Source of the DNA: Ipomoea triloba
Taxonomy: Eukaryota; Streptophyta; Magnoliopsida; Solanales; Convolvulaceae
Direction: 5' to 3'
NCBI RefSeq assembly: GCF_003576645.1
Contig: NC_044922.1
Location: 3,843,646-3,907,645 of the forward strand
Length of the DNA stretch: 64,000 nucleotides
In this document: one piece after another, positions 49,761-62,779 of the stretch
Layout of the letters: each line of letters begins with the position of its first letter
Numbering within the stretch: position 1 is the first letter of the stretch
Made by a program: the position numbers and the translations under genes
Notes under the pieces: model-generated
The model's input: only the letters and a program-made list of their open reading frames with translations
What the model was told of the DNA's origin: nothing
The model's database searches: none

Positions 49761-52700
49761 CTAAGTTTGCAGAGCCTTTTGCACCTCATCAAGGCAGGCT
49801 TGAAGGTCTTCATATTCTTTGCTGTCTGAAAACACCTCCGCCTGAGTTTCCGAAAAATGACAATAACTCGTAAATTAATCACCGATTTTATAAGGGGGAT
49901 GGATAAATACTACTCCGTAGATAATAACTCTGGGTGTTCAGTTCATATTATATTGCAGAACCTCAAGAATTTTACACTTCCTAAAGTTTTAGAGGGAATG
50001 AGATTCCCGAAAATCTCATATTACCTAAGGAACCTGATGGTTTTGCAAACTAAACGAGAACACACATATATAACGTTCTAATGTCACATTAGGGGTTATA
50101 TAAACATATGATACACCCTGATAACTCTAATAATGGAAAAAGTTGAACATCCCGATGTTTGAAAATAAAGAACTTGCCTGCTTAATAGTGTTCTTCAAGT
50201 GCATCTCAGCTGCAAACAACTCTCTACGACTAGCATTGCGGCAAGCAAGTTCCTTGTACACCCTGCAAAGTTCCAGTGAAGCATTTGCAAACTTGACAAA
50301 GCGGTCTTTGTCCTTCCATAAATCGGATCCCTGAGTAGGCGAAGAGAAAGTGAGCACATAAATGATTCAAGTGGGCACTAAAAGAGCAATGCTTCAATAG
50401 ACAATATCTAGACAGAACAAGCAAGGTGAAGACCCTTCAGTCTGACATTAAAATAAGTAAAGGAACAAATTCATTATTTGAAACTAAGCTTCACATTCAT
50501 ATATGTGTCCATTTCTTGGTAAATTTATGTGGACATTTAGGGTTCGGATGTTGGAAGATTAATTGATTAAAATATATCAGCTCTAAGAAATTCTCTCAGG
50601 AGTTTACTTGTAATGATTGAATTATAAAAACAGAGCTTAAGTAATACCTGGTATGATCTGACTTGCTTCAGAAGGGCCTCAGAACACATAGTCAGATCTC
50701 CTTTGAGTTTGTGCCACCTAGCATACAACCCCCACGTCTCTGCACTTCCACCGCTTTGTACTATCTAGATCAAAGAAACAAGATCTTTTAAAATCATTTA
50801 CAGAAAGAACCAGGAATGTTTTTGGCAGATTTACCAATTTCTAGGTGACAATTCAAATAGATACAGGCATGATGCACCGGCGGATGAGAAAAGATTGTCA
50901 TATTTACTGTTCATAATGTTTTTTTATTACATTAGGATTTGTCATGCCACTCCTTTACGGCAGGGGTATGTCTCTACATTGTGTGTGCTTTTGAGAAAGC
51001 ACTTGAACCATTTTGCTTATAACAAGAAAGAAATTGCATCTGTTTCGTTTATCAGGAATGAACAGTAGTACAGAACCAGATTCAATTTACCTGCCGTAAG
51101 ATTTTGCCAAGCAACTGAATTAAGTGCTCAGTTTCCCGTTCACAAGCCAAATTTGCTTCTGAACCCACTATTTTGTCAGCATGGTTCACATCGGAGATGG
51201 CATCAGCAGAGTTAGTGATGTTGCAAGATGCAAGAGACACAGAATGGGTAGTTAACACACGCATTTCAAGATCCTGCATCACCTTCTCTAACAATTCATT
51301 ATCAATTCTCTTTTTCTTAGTTATATCCAACACCTTTTGTACAGCCTCCAATGCCTGCATGAAGATTCTGAGATCAATGCTTTATTTCACACATCTCGAA
51401 ATAAATTAGTACGGAGTAATAGATAACAGCATAATCACAAGTAAAAGCCACATAGCAGACTGTGTTTCAGTGTTTATAAGATAGATATCATTCAAAAGAG
51501 TTAAGAGGTCAGATTCCGATGCACATAGGTACTACTCATCAGGATGCTACTACACACTCCTTATACAGGTAGTCAGGTACTAAGAGATATGGCCACCTTT
51601 TTCCATATTATTTCGTATCATTAAGCAATATATTTCTATACAATGGCATATATTACTCAGATACTGAAGCACACAGTGGCCTGTCTGGTCACTCAGATGC
51701 AATGATCGTATAGGTCTGACTGGTATTCTTGTTTAATTAAACAATGTAAAGCAAGTTTCATGTTCGGAATTGATCAGGGAGGAATACATTGGAGTAACTT
51801 GAAATGACTCCTTCATGATCATACCTCTAAGGGAAAACACTAAGTAGCCAAAATGTCCTTCAAGCAAAGAAACTCATTGCTTCACTTTTATATGGTTTCT
51901 CCTTCTCATTTCAAAATAAAGAACAAAGAAATAAAAATATAAAGGCACGGAGAAACATTTTGTTAGAGCAGTATACACCAAACAAGTTTAGAGGCCAGCA
52001 TGAAGTACAAAATTACCTGGTTGGCGTTGCCAATATCTGCAGCAACATGGCTAAAATTTTCCCACATCTGCCAGCTGTCTCGCCTGCAAAATGTTGTAAA
52101 GTGGAAAAAATAAGACTCCAAATAAATTCAGACATATAAGTGAACCATGGGAAAAAGCAGAAAAGATGGGTGTAAAGGATAAGTAATCACTTCAACTTCA
52201 ATGCTTCCTTAAATGCAATAAAAGCCTCCTTGTTTCTCTTCTTAATCATATGCCTGCACAATTTTATTTTATATTTTTTTAAAATAATAACAAAAACTGA
52301 ATACTTTATCTCTTAGGCAAAATACAAATAAATTCTGAAACTGGACTGGAACAGAATTAAGTCAATGAGAAGTATGATTGAAATTCCAAAAGAAAAAAAA
52401 AATTAATTGATAAACAGGTTGTAGATATTGCTTCTAAAAGATTCAAAAGAAAAGGAGGAAAAAACATACAAACAAGCAATATTATTCCAAGCCTCTCCAT
52501 TTTCAGGGTCAAGCTGAACAGCACGTGTAAATCCATCAAGGGCTTTGTCCACATCCCTGGCCTATATGATTTTAGAAAGTAAAAGAAACTGTATAAACAA
52601 CCTCTAATAGACACGAGAGGAAAAAAAATTAGTACTTGATGACTCTTCCAATATCAGATGCTGAAAATCTGCATGTCAGATGATTCAAATATATAGGTTG

Positions 52701-55556
52701 GGAGAGAAATAGTTGCCAGTGAACAAAGTCCAAAATTTAGCAGAGACCTTTAATGCAGCAGCACCTAATGCAAACCATCCATCTGGATACATAGAGTTCA
52801 TTCTCATTGCAGACTCCCTAAGGCCAAAAGAAATTGTCATGAAGTTTGAAGACATGCAGTAGTGCTATCACCTTAAGAAGAAAACAGAAGCATAATATTG
52901 TGTACCATAGAGCTTTTGACTTCTCATAGTCACCCCTATTGTATGCACTACGAGCAAGAGACCGCTGTTGTAAAAAAATTTCTTTTATTATTCAAAATAC
53001 TTATAGCAGAGTTGAGGAAAACACCGAAGGAAAGAGTAGAAAAGAAAAGCCAAGGTATTCAGGTCACCAGTGCTCGAGCAGACTTGTTGCCAGAAACTTC
53101 TTGGGCTTTCTCATAACATGAATCACTATTTGTAACATCACCTAATGAACACCTAGAAAGAATACCAATGTCAAGAGGTTTAGAAAATATCATCACTAAA
53201 TGCAATTATAAATGGTTCACGTAAGAATTAAGATGATCCATAAAATTCAACATAATTGATGGATTTTTCCTTCCCAAGCGCAAGACAAACTGGGTATTAA
53301 GTATGTAATGTTGTATATACAGCATGCATAATGGAAATGTTAAGATTAGCAAGCTTAATTTAAGTGCTGGGCATGAAGCCCTTCTGACTTTTTATTACAC
53401 AATTAATTTGGTAATAGATTACAAAGATTGCTCAAAATAACAAGCAACATATTAAGAGACTAAAAATTACTAAACCCCTGTTCCATCCTCTTTCAAAAGA
53501 ATTTATACCTCTATGTTAAAAGCGTTCCCACAATCCCAAGCCCCCACTGCACAAGTCCATTTTAATTTTTAACTACCCATGCTTCCAACCCTCCTTACTT
53601 GATGCACTGCCCCTGCACATCCAATATGGAAAGCACTATGCTTCCCATTTGATCAACCCATTTTCGTCCCTCAACTGCTCCCAGGTAACTGATGTTGGAT
53701 GACCGACCAACCATTAGCCTAACTCAATTGGCACAGCTCACACTCCAAACCCAGGCCCAATTCATTGGGCCTTCATTGCCCATCAATAATAAAATACAGA
53801 TATGCATATTATATAGATGCCAATTGCAACTGAATCCTTATAAAATTGATGGCAAATATATGTCTTATTGTATATAGATGTAAACAATGCACCAAATTAA
53901 CAGCATAATGAAAGAAAGCAAATAATCATACCCTAAAGTACTTCATATTCACGGAATGAGCCTGGAAAGTGCAGCTTAACATAAGGAAAGAAAATTTAGA
54001 GAAAAAGACAGTATACTTCAACATACCATAACCTTGGGTCAGAAGGCCTCTCAGATAATCGTGCCTTAATGAGATCTACGGCTGCTGCTTTCTTCTCCAT
54101 TAGCCTACCAGAAGCACATGATGTTTTCAGATAGAACCTCCACTTCCTAGTAAAATCAAAATTATGCATGCAAAAATATATTATTTAAGTTTAGATTGTA
54201 CCTGTAACAATGAATTAAATTATCCCAAAGCTCTAGATCTTCATATATTTTGACAGCTTCTCCAATCAAGCCACAACTTACTAGTAGATCACCATACTCC
54301 CTGAACAAGAACCAAACGCACTGTCAATACCATAAAGAAAAATGCATAGAGATGCAACATAATGGACAATTATATTTTATGGGTAAGATGGAAAGGAAAT
54401 GATGCAAAAAACACACACTTATGAGAACCAACAACAATATTTGAGAAAAATCATGATACTGTTCAATTAGAAGTAATATAAACAAAGACAGCAAACGTAC
54501 TTGCGCAATGCAGGGATTGTAGGAATATTAACTTCAAAGCAAAAAAACATCCTCTGCAAAACTCCAGGTGAGGGATCACATACACTCTGGACCTGAACCA
54601 CTCGGGAAAAAATAAAATTCTCAAAATGATATAGAGGTAACCAAAGAAATTAACCTTGTCATAGAAACCAGGGATAACATGAGGCATTTAAGCTAGTAAC
54701 TTAATGCTGCAAATATTCTACGTGCCATTTTGTACTCTCCTTTTACTTATCCTTCATTAGCCAACTCTTGGTAACACTAAAGAATAATTTCTATTTATTA
54801 GATGAGGACATGAGGTATAGAAGAGGATAAGATATCAATTAAAGAAGAAAATATAAAAACAATGTCAGTGACTCAGTGCAATAGAGCTCTTACAGAAATC
54901 ACCTCTGATGTGCCATTATTTACAGGATTCATCCATAAATACTGTCGTACAATAATTAGTGGTTCCTCCATAAACACCATCCTACTTTCCTCCATTAAAC
55001 TATCACAAATCCATTTTTTGAAATTTTTGTTTTTTATCTTTCTAAATTTTCCAAACATTTTTCTAGTTTCGTTTTACTAATTTTACACATGATGCCAGAA
55101 GATAATCAAGGCAGGATGCTATTTATTAAGTGCATAATAGGTAATGCTACAACTATGATAAATGAACAAGTAGAAAGGAAAATGGCATTGATTTAATTAA
55201 TGGTAACCATAATAAAATGAGAAGAGTTCAATGAAATGCAATCGACTGACAGCATGCAATTAATGTAGCAGCCATACCAGTTTATCCATCATCAGCAATG
55301 AACGCTGCTTTGTACGACTACGAGTTGATTCCCAATGGATGCGTAATATGTCACAGAGATATTGTATCTGAGTGAAGAATGAATTTCAATTCCACCATAA
55401 AAGAATAAATCTACTTATTCAAATCAATTAGCATGAACAGACAATCAAAGAGAGAAGGAAGCGTTCCTTTGTGGGATACAAAAATTCTGATGTTAAAGAA
55501 GTCAAAAGAGCAAAATCAGAAGTCTCATTTGAGAGGTTGAATTGCAAGAATTTTAA

Positions 55557-55589
<33 letters not shown>

Positions 55590-58379
55590 TATTATTATTA
55601 TTATTATTATTATATCACTTCTATCACATACCATGAAGGGTGATGAGTGCTGGGAATCAATTGCCTCTATATATGGAGCCATCTCCCACTCTAAAAAAAA
55701 TGTGAGCATAAGAAAACGTCTTATAATGAACAGAGTAGCATTCCTTTGTTTCTTCTACTATCATCAATTGAGAGACAGATAGATTGTGATCACACAGCTT
55801 ACTTTGTAATTCATCACTCCGAGCACTTCTCTCTATAAAATGACATTGTGCCAAAACTACTGCTTGCTGCACCGACTTTAATTCGGTAGTGGCAATACTG
55901 CAGTTGGCTTCAGAAGTTTTGGCATCTTCCAAGAACCTTGGCGCCAATAGTATATCAGATGCTTCAGACATTTCACGTAGATGTGGAGGCTGAACATCTT
56001 CACCAGTGATAGAAGCATCACTCTGCAACTCATGGCCTTGTTGAGCAACCTTCTCACCATCTTTTGTGCAACCAACGAGAACCAGTTGGGCCTTTGGTTC
56101 AACCTGTATTCAAGACTCATCTGAGGTAATGAAGAGCAAGCAAGCTAGAGTCATGTACCATAAACAGTTTTCAATGCCATACCACAACAGTAATTCTACT
56201 CAAATTAGGATGTCTCTTTTGTTTCCTTCCCATAGTTACCAAGATTGTTATCATCACTTTTTCCAGGCAGCTATTATGTTACTTTTTGGATAGTTTCTTC
56301 TGAACTAAAACTAGTGGATCAAGGATTAGATTGGGTATGGGTGGGAGTAGCAAATTTAGTTCAGGCATCCAATATAAAGTTGGCATCTTCCACTGTAAAA
56401 GGCGTATTTTACCTGTTTTAGTTCTTTAAAGTAAAATTTCCCAGTTCTAATGTTTTCCTTCTGATGCAGAAATCTATAGCACTGCTTCATAACCACATAT
56501 TAAGCCTATTGTTCTAGTTCTACAACATTTTGTTCCTTGCTGATAGTTTATGTTTATCATTCCTACTGTTTTGTGACATCAAAGCATAGCACAGAAAGTT
56601 CAGTCTTATTTGATAACTATATACCTGATGTACAGTTCGAAAGCCCATGGCCCCACTCAAAGAAAAACTAAGTCTGGATGCTGCTGCTGCTGATTCAAAA
56701 TGCACTCTGGAATACAAGTTCTATTAGTACTCACAGCAATCAGTTTGGTAAAAGAAGCAAACTGTAAAATAAACAGAGAACCAAAAACTACCAGTTGAGC
56801 TTACTTCTCTATATAAGGAGAGTTTGAAATTTTCCCATTTTACATGGAAGAAGAAATCTCCATTACTAGAAATAATAAGCACAATAAAGGATAACCTGAG
56901 ATAAATCACTCTGGCTCAAAACAGATATGCATCCTTAGAAATAATAATAGGCAAGTACCTTATAAAACTCCATTTCTGAACAAAGTATCAATATGATAGT
57001 CAAAGCATCTAACTAAAACAACTCACTTGGAAGAATCAGTCCGCCCATAGGTGAGTTCCATGATTCCAGCCTCTAAGTGAAGAGCTGATACAATTGTCAA
57101 GGCATCTTCACTAGAGATCTCAGAATTCCAATAATCTCTAGCTTTCTCTGATGTACCAAACTGATTTAAGCTTTCAATAGTGTAAACTTGTAGTAGATCA
57201 AACAGTGTAGAAGAACGATCATCTAACAATTTCTGCTGAAAGAGAAGCAACCTAGCCAACCACCACGAGATACTTTTCATCGAGGAAGACACGTTACCTT
57301 CTAATAAAAGATCTTTTGTGCTCATGAGCAAGATCTTTGCCAAAATTATATACTACAGAAAAAGAAAGACACAAAGAAGAGAATAAAAGGGCATGTTCCA
57401 GCACAAATTTATGATGAAAATCACAGAATATTTGAGAAGGAAATGAAAGATGCTTATCCAGATGAAAATCAAGAAGGCACAATAGTGTCTCCCCTCTCTA
57501 ATCTACTCTTTATTGATTATGGTCATTGATTGCATAATGAGACTAATAGAAAGACTGGAATACCATCTCCTTTTTAAAAAAAATCTAATCTTTCCATAAT
57601 TGTGTAATGTAAACAGGATATTATTACTAATGGCAACATCATCATATGCATTAAGGAAGCAACCAATGTCAGCCAATTATTACCTGAACATTAGAAAATT
57701 TAGCACGTAAATCCGAACCTACTGACATTAACTCCTTTTGTGCCCATGTTTCCCATTCCAGCCACCTTCCACTGTCACTGCTCTCTCCATCACAAGTAGC
57801 CAAGGCAACTAAAGGCATCGGTGGAAACTTCTCTATTGGGCTGAACCAATGAACACGTAACTAAGTAACTTACCAGCCATAAACTAATTACAGGAAAAAA
57901 AATGAATTCAATTTCAGCAGTAGTATTGAAACTGTTGCTAACCCAGTAGTGTTGCATTGAACGAATGCAAGGAAAGAGGCAACCGCAATGGAAATAACCA
58001 CAAGAGCCTTAAAGCCGTTCACCAAGCTCAAATCTTCCAAATTTCCATCCCCATTAGTGTCGTTGAAGAATGAAGCTACACATCCGGGCACGAACTCGGA
58101 GTAGAATTGGTGGGCAGACTCGCCGGAATCTACGAATTGAGGGTGAAATTGAGAGGTGGAGAAGACGGAAAGCACGGCTGGAGAAGAGAGCGCCTGGATA
58201 TACTGCCCGGACTCAATCAACTCGATGACTTGATCGAGCAGGCGGTGCAAGTGCGCGAACGGAGAACCAGTCGGCGGCTCCGGAGAGGACGGGGAATGAT
58301 CGGAGGGTAGAGTGCAACGGAGGAGACGGAGCTCGGAAGCGCGGATAGAATAGATGATTTTCTCACGTAGTTCCGCCAT
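49761..58379 (-). CDS. TTC27: Tetratricopeptide repeat protein, TTC27 homologue
   Basis: Conserved eukaryotic TPR protein; human TTC27 is essential, but its molecular role is poorly known. Twenty exons in coding order: 58379-57943, 57840-57684, 57352-57027, 56706-56625, 56103-55803, 55690-55632, 55367-55278, 54592-54501, 54300-54202, 54104-54027, 53152-53068, 52964-52906, 52817-52748, 52561-52470, 52253-52191, 52083-52017, 51354-51091, 50764-50648, 50330-50178, 49841-49761; 2772 nt, 923 aa. The N-terminal half is helical; TPR-like units run from LRKEYGDLLVSCGLIGEAVK through ARSAYNRGDYEKSKALW, PDGWFALGAAALK and NGEAWNNIACLHM to the C-terminus. Intron 19 appears to start with GC (CAG|GCAAGT). 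Exon 8 reads VNIPTIPALRK once its seven-T run is counted. A single hydrophobic patch in exon 1 may be a helix, not a membrane anchor. Confidence 0.92.
55555..55613. repeat. (AAT)n(ATT)n self-complementary microsatellite
   Basis: About eleven AAT units pass directly into about eight ATT units, giving a near-perfect palindrome within intron 6 of TTC27. Frames of repeated Ile across it are artefacts. Confidence 0.9.
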
Positions 58380-58535
58380 GAAAGAAGAAATGGAGAAGAT
58401 ATGAAGATGCCTGGTACAAGGGTTTAGGAAGGGTTTGGGGTTTTCTGCAATTTAATTTGTGGCTTTATATTAAAGTTAGATGTTTATTTACTACTTTACC
58501 CTCTAAATTAAATGTATACGATTATAAAAATTAAA
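58380..58535. promoter_or_regulatory. TTC27 promoter region
   Basis: Upstream flank of the minus-strand TTC27 start codon. No TATA box was picked out with confidence. Confidence 0.4.
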
Positions 58536-59139
58536 TTAGGGATGACAATTTCAATCCGCCCCGTGGATATCTACCCGAATCCACCCCGCATGGATCGGGT
58601 TTTTTTTTGTGATAGTGGGTGATGGGTTGGGGGTGGGTCTTAAAAATGTAAATCCGCAGTGGGTCGGGATTCGGGTTTTATGTACAAAACCCGCCTAGCA
58701 CCCCACCCGACCCACCATGTGTGCATACATATATATAATAGTAAAATAAATAGTACTAGTATATAGCTAATTATAAAAGTTTCAATAACTTTGGGTAACT
58801 TTTTACTATTTTATATCTAAACTACTAAATTTATTTTTAAAAATTAACAGTTTAGTTATTATATTATAATATTTCTATTATTTTATATTTTAGTATAACT
58901 AATGAATTTTGTTGTTTAATTATGCGTAAGTAATTTTGATATTAGTTTTTGAAAAAAATAATAAATTGATAAGTGGTGGGTACCCGTGGTGGGCACCTGC
59001 ACCCGGTGGGGTGGAGATGGATTCTAAAAAAGTCAACCTGATGTGGGTTGAGGGTGGGAGTGGGTGGAGAAAATAAAAAGTGAGTCGGGTGATGGATGTA
59101 GCCCTCCCCGACCCACACCCGACCCATTGCCATCCCTAA
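58536..59139. mobile_element. Non-autonomous TIR element with GGGTCGGG-rich ends
   Basis: The left end TTAGGGATGACAATTTC and the complement of the right end, TTAGGGATGGCAATGGG, pair over about 17 bp with mismatches. The 604-bp body has many 'gggtcggg', 'cacccgaccc' and 'gtgggt' phrases near both ends and an AT-rich centre with no coding frame. 'taaaaat' occurs at 3' flank and a few bases outside the 5' end. hAT-like or MITE is my best guess. Confidence 0.65.
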
Positions 59140-60737
59140 TAAAAATGTTGAGTCATAGCCCATAGCCCCATAGGGTTTTTCACTTGACAGGTTTGGGCTT
59201 TGTGTTGTAAGGCTTTTGTAGAGTATTGAGAATTGAATCAAGATGGAGATTGGGTTATTTATTGGGCTGTGAATTTTGAATATAGGAAGAGAAACATGAA
59301 TAATATTTTTTGACAAATTATATCATTGGTCACAATTCATGTGATATTATGAATCCAAATTCATAAAAATATTATTACAAGTTCATAAACATAAAATTGC
59401 AGGTTTATAAAATGACACCAATTAATCAACCATAACTTAATATATTATTCTATTTTTCTTTTTGAATAAATAAAATTAATATATAAAAAAAATATCGTTA
59501 AAATTTCCTGTTAAAATCTTTTAAAAGACACTTTTATTGATATATTTTCAATATGATATTTTAATAATTGTGTGATGAACTTGTAGCAGTAATACTTAAT
59601 GAACTTGTAGTAATGAATTTATGAACATGCAGTCGTAACATAATGAGAACCTATACTAGTGACTTTATTGAATTTTAATGGTAACTTTATGAACCCACAA
59701 CAATGACTTTATGAACTTGCAGTTGTTATTTTATGAACCTACAATAGTGGCTATATAAACTTACAACAATTACTTAATGAATCTACAATAGTGTAGTGGT
59801 TTTATGAACATGTAGATTTATTTAAAAATTGAATAAAAATATGAATATGAAATGTCATGTGACTAACTATTGTATTTTCTTAGCTTGTTTCATGCATGAT
59901 TAGCAATATAATTTGCAAGAATAAGCTAGCTAGGTTAATTGCATCTTGCCTCTTAATTTCTTCTGTCTTGTGCATAATCCTCTTTATTACCAAATGGATC
60001 AAATTGTATGTAAATGGGGGAAAGAAATTAAACAGTATATATAGTACAAAACTTTGCAGATATTTTTGACTTGTGCACGTTTAAATACCACGTATAGTAC
60101 ATATATACATTCCCTTTGGCACAACACTCATTGGAAATGCACCTAAAATGTCCTTTATAAAGCAATTAAGTTGACTTATAAGGCTATGTCCAATTAAGAC
60201 GGGTAGATACTCGAAATAGATTGTTGGTTAAAAATGTCGAGGGCTGAGTACAGTATCTTGCCATCAAAATATGACGCTGATGTCTAAGAAGGATGATAGG
60301 AGCAAGTAATAGACCATTTCATTCTTCCAAATGCACCCAAATTCATCAATTTTTTTTTATATCTATCTCAAACCCTAATAATCTATTAATTAGGTAAGGA
60401 TTGAGGAAGTGTGATATGAAGTTGCATAATCATATCCACTATGAAAAGTTAGCGAGTAATTAAATTATATTAAATTAGTGGTGCAATATATATACCTAAT
60501 AAACTTTGCAGGAGAGTTGAAAGCAACCTTGGAACAACTATTTTGGAGATGCATATATGGGGCATTCTCAACCTCCAGGACATATTAAAATGTCTGTAGG
60601 GATTGGAGTTATTCAACTTCTTAATTAGATTTTAAAACATTATTAGACTTGGCCTTGAGGCCACTCTTTCTTTCAGTTTCTTGCTTTGTAAGAAAAGAAA
60701 AAAGAATATAAATGTATAAATAAAAAAGAAACTAACT
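59140..60737. other. Intergenic AT-rich region
   Basis: No gene seen. The window 59570-59815 holds the degenerate tandem repeat listed separately; the rest is low-complexity sequence. Confidence 0.5.
59565..59815 (+). repeat. Degenerate tandem repeat, about 27-30 bp period
   Basis: Some eight loose units of the form 'tttatgaacctacaatagtg' follow each other, with variants 'ttatgaacttgcagttgtt' and 'taatgaatctacaatagtg'. They are strongly diverged. Confidence 0.65.
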
Positions 60738-60880
60738 TTGTGGGGGCGTGGATGAGATGATCTGTATTTCTTCTAACTTAACCAGAAGTACGTCTCAAGA
60801 AACCCATGATCGAGGGAGTGTCCTTGAGGTTCGATCCTACCCAGTATCCACTATACCTTACCTGAGGAAACTTGTAAAAA
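60738..60880 (+). mobile_element. tRNA-derived SINE with poly-A tail
   Basis: Contains a B-box-like 'gaggttcgatcctaccc' (about 60826-60842) about 45 bases after an A-box-like region, and ends in a poly-A run at about 60875-60892. Confidence 0.5.
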
Positions 60881-60889
60881 AAAAAAAAA

Positions 60890-60960
60890 AAACCCCTCCG
60901 TGGGTGACGAGAGAAACTCCAAGCCACTACTTAAGGGGGTGTGCATCAACTCCGCTATTA
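60890..60960 (-). mobile_element. Truncated SINE family A fragment
   Basis: The stretch 'cgtgggtgacgagagaaact' and 'agccactac..aagggggtgtgca' resembles the 3' part of the family A SINE as seen inverted at 47120. Only about 70 bp remain, directly after the poly-A of the preceding SINE. Confidence 0.5.
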
Positions 60961-62662
60961 TGTAATAGTCAACAAATCACACAAGGCAGGTAAATCAAAT
61001 TCCAACAAATTATACTATTAGTAAAACTCTGTAAAGATGCGATAAATCGACAAAGAAGGAATACTTTTATCATTTTTGTATGTAGTTTAATTTGACATAG
61101 TCATTCCCAGAACTAATCATTCTTGTAAACAAAAAACATATATGTATGACACGACGGGACATTGTCAGGAGACAAATAAAAAATGGAACGAGTGCTCAAC
61201 AACGTCAAAGCCAGGAGCCAGCATCCTCGTCTGATATGGCATTATTGCCCATTATGAAAATCTCAAGTTGACAATTAACTGGCTTTTCAAAAAAAAAAAA
61301 TTAAACAAACAAATTATAAACACGTTTCCTTTGAATTTTTCTTTGCTCATCATATCCCTCCACTTAGATCAATGTCATCCTGTCTGCATGGACAGTTCAA
61401 AAAGTCACATCGATGAAATTTGTTACAAGAAACCAACGACTGGTCTTTGTTTGATCGAATTTCCATGATTAATTTATGCTTCTATAATCTTATCGAGTCA
61501 AGGTGTGAGACACCTAAAGTGAATGATTTCACCTTTTTGTCACATGATCATTTCTGTATATATCAGTAACTAAATACCCTTTCCCATTTTCCTCAACCTA
61601 AGTCTATATCACTAGCTAATTAATTAAATATCCCTTTGATATTTTCCTCAACCTAAGTAGTACAAGAATCGAGATCATAATGAAAATGCAAGATATGAAA
61701 CGTAAAAATGTAAAACATATGTATTTGTAAATATTACATTATATGGAGTTTTCATAATTTTTTTTGAAAAGAAACATTTCTGAAACCGAAAAATGCTCAC
61801 TTTAAAAATTTTCATGCATCAAAGTTCTCATCCAAACTTTTGATCGAATTTGATTATATTTCCTCCCGTGTTTATGCCAAAATCAAATCCATCCAAACCT
61901 TATGATCGTGAGATCTAGGCTTAATGCCTGAAATGAGACAAAAAGAAAAAGAGAGAATAGACAAAAATATGATGATTTTAAAAGCTGGACAAAAATTAGG
62001 AAAAGAGCATTTAGAAATTGTGTTTGAGGTCAGAAACACAAGTCTCAAATGCTTTTTTTTTTTTTTTCATTTTCGTCCATCTTTTAAAATCGTTCTATTT
62101 TTATTCACTCCCCTATTTTTCGTCCCATTTCAGTCATTAACCCTGAGATCTATCCTCCTAGCTCATCATCAACCAACTCAACTAAGATATAGACTAAAAA
62201 ACCCTAACCCTAGTGATACAAGCATGATTTTCAATTTTTCATAGTTAAATGGCAAAAGCAACTAGTTAAAAAAAAAAAAGTATATATCCAAATTAAAATT
62301 TAGCCTGCAATTGAGTAGAGAGAAGAATGAAAGGACGACGGCCAAAGTGTACAAGGAAGATGCACCAAAGAGGATAAGTCCGATTTGATCATGTAGGTCC
62401 ACTAAGAAAAGTTTTTTTTTTTTTTTTTTAAATCTTAAAAATTGTCTCCACCAACTCCATCTAAGCTAAGACACTGTTTGGAGGTTTCATATTAGATCAG
62501 ATAAGCCACCAAGAAATTGAAAATTCAGCATTATATTACCAATGATAGATGCCTAATCCACTTTTCTTCTCCTAGCTAGCTTATTGATCAAAAGTTAAAA
62601 ACCCATGCATAATATATATTTGACTTGGCTACTTCTATTGGTAGGTGGCTAATTCTCTCTTC
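60961..62662. other. Upstream region of the THT-like gene
   Basis: AT-rich with homopolymer runs (about 62052-62067 and 62410-62428). No gene was recognised; small frames here have no family resemblance. Confidence 0.5.
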
Positions 62663-62670
62663 TATAAATA
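62663..62670 (+). promoter_or_regulatory. TATA box of the THT-like gene
   Basis: TATAAATA lies 110 bases before the start codon, followed by a C/T- and ACC-rich leader, as in a typical strong plant promoter. Confidence 0.7.
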
Positions 62671-62779
62671 GCAAACCCTTTGAAGTTCTTTGAATCATCA
62701 TCTTTTGCTACCTTTTCTCTCTCTCCATATCTCCATATCACTACATATACATTCAACACCACCACCACCTCTATCACTA

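Noticed and set aside
54463..54687. 74-codon minus-strand frame over TTC27
   Set aside because: It is a different frame over exon 8; the real frame, VNIPTIPALRK, fits the family and the splice sites.
62690..62779. THT-like protein extended upstream by 30 residues
   Set aside because: That frame would begin at TTG; known family members start close to the ATG at 62780, and the TATA box position fits a leader here.
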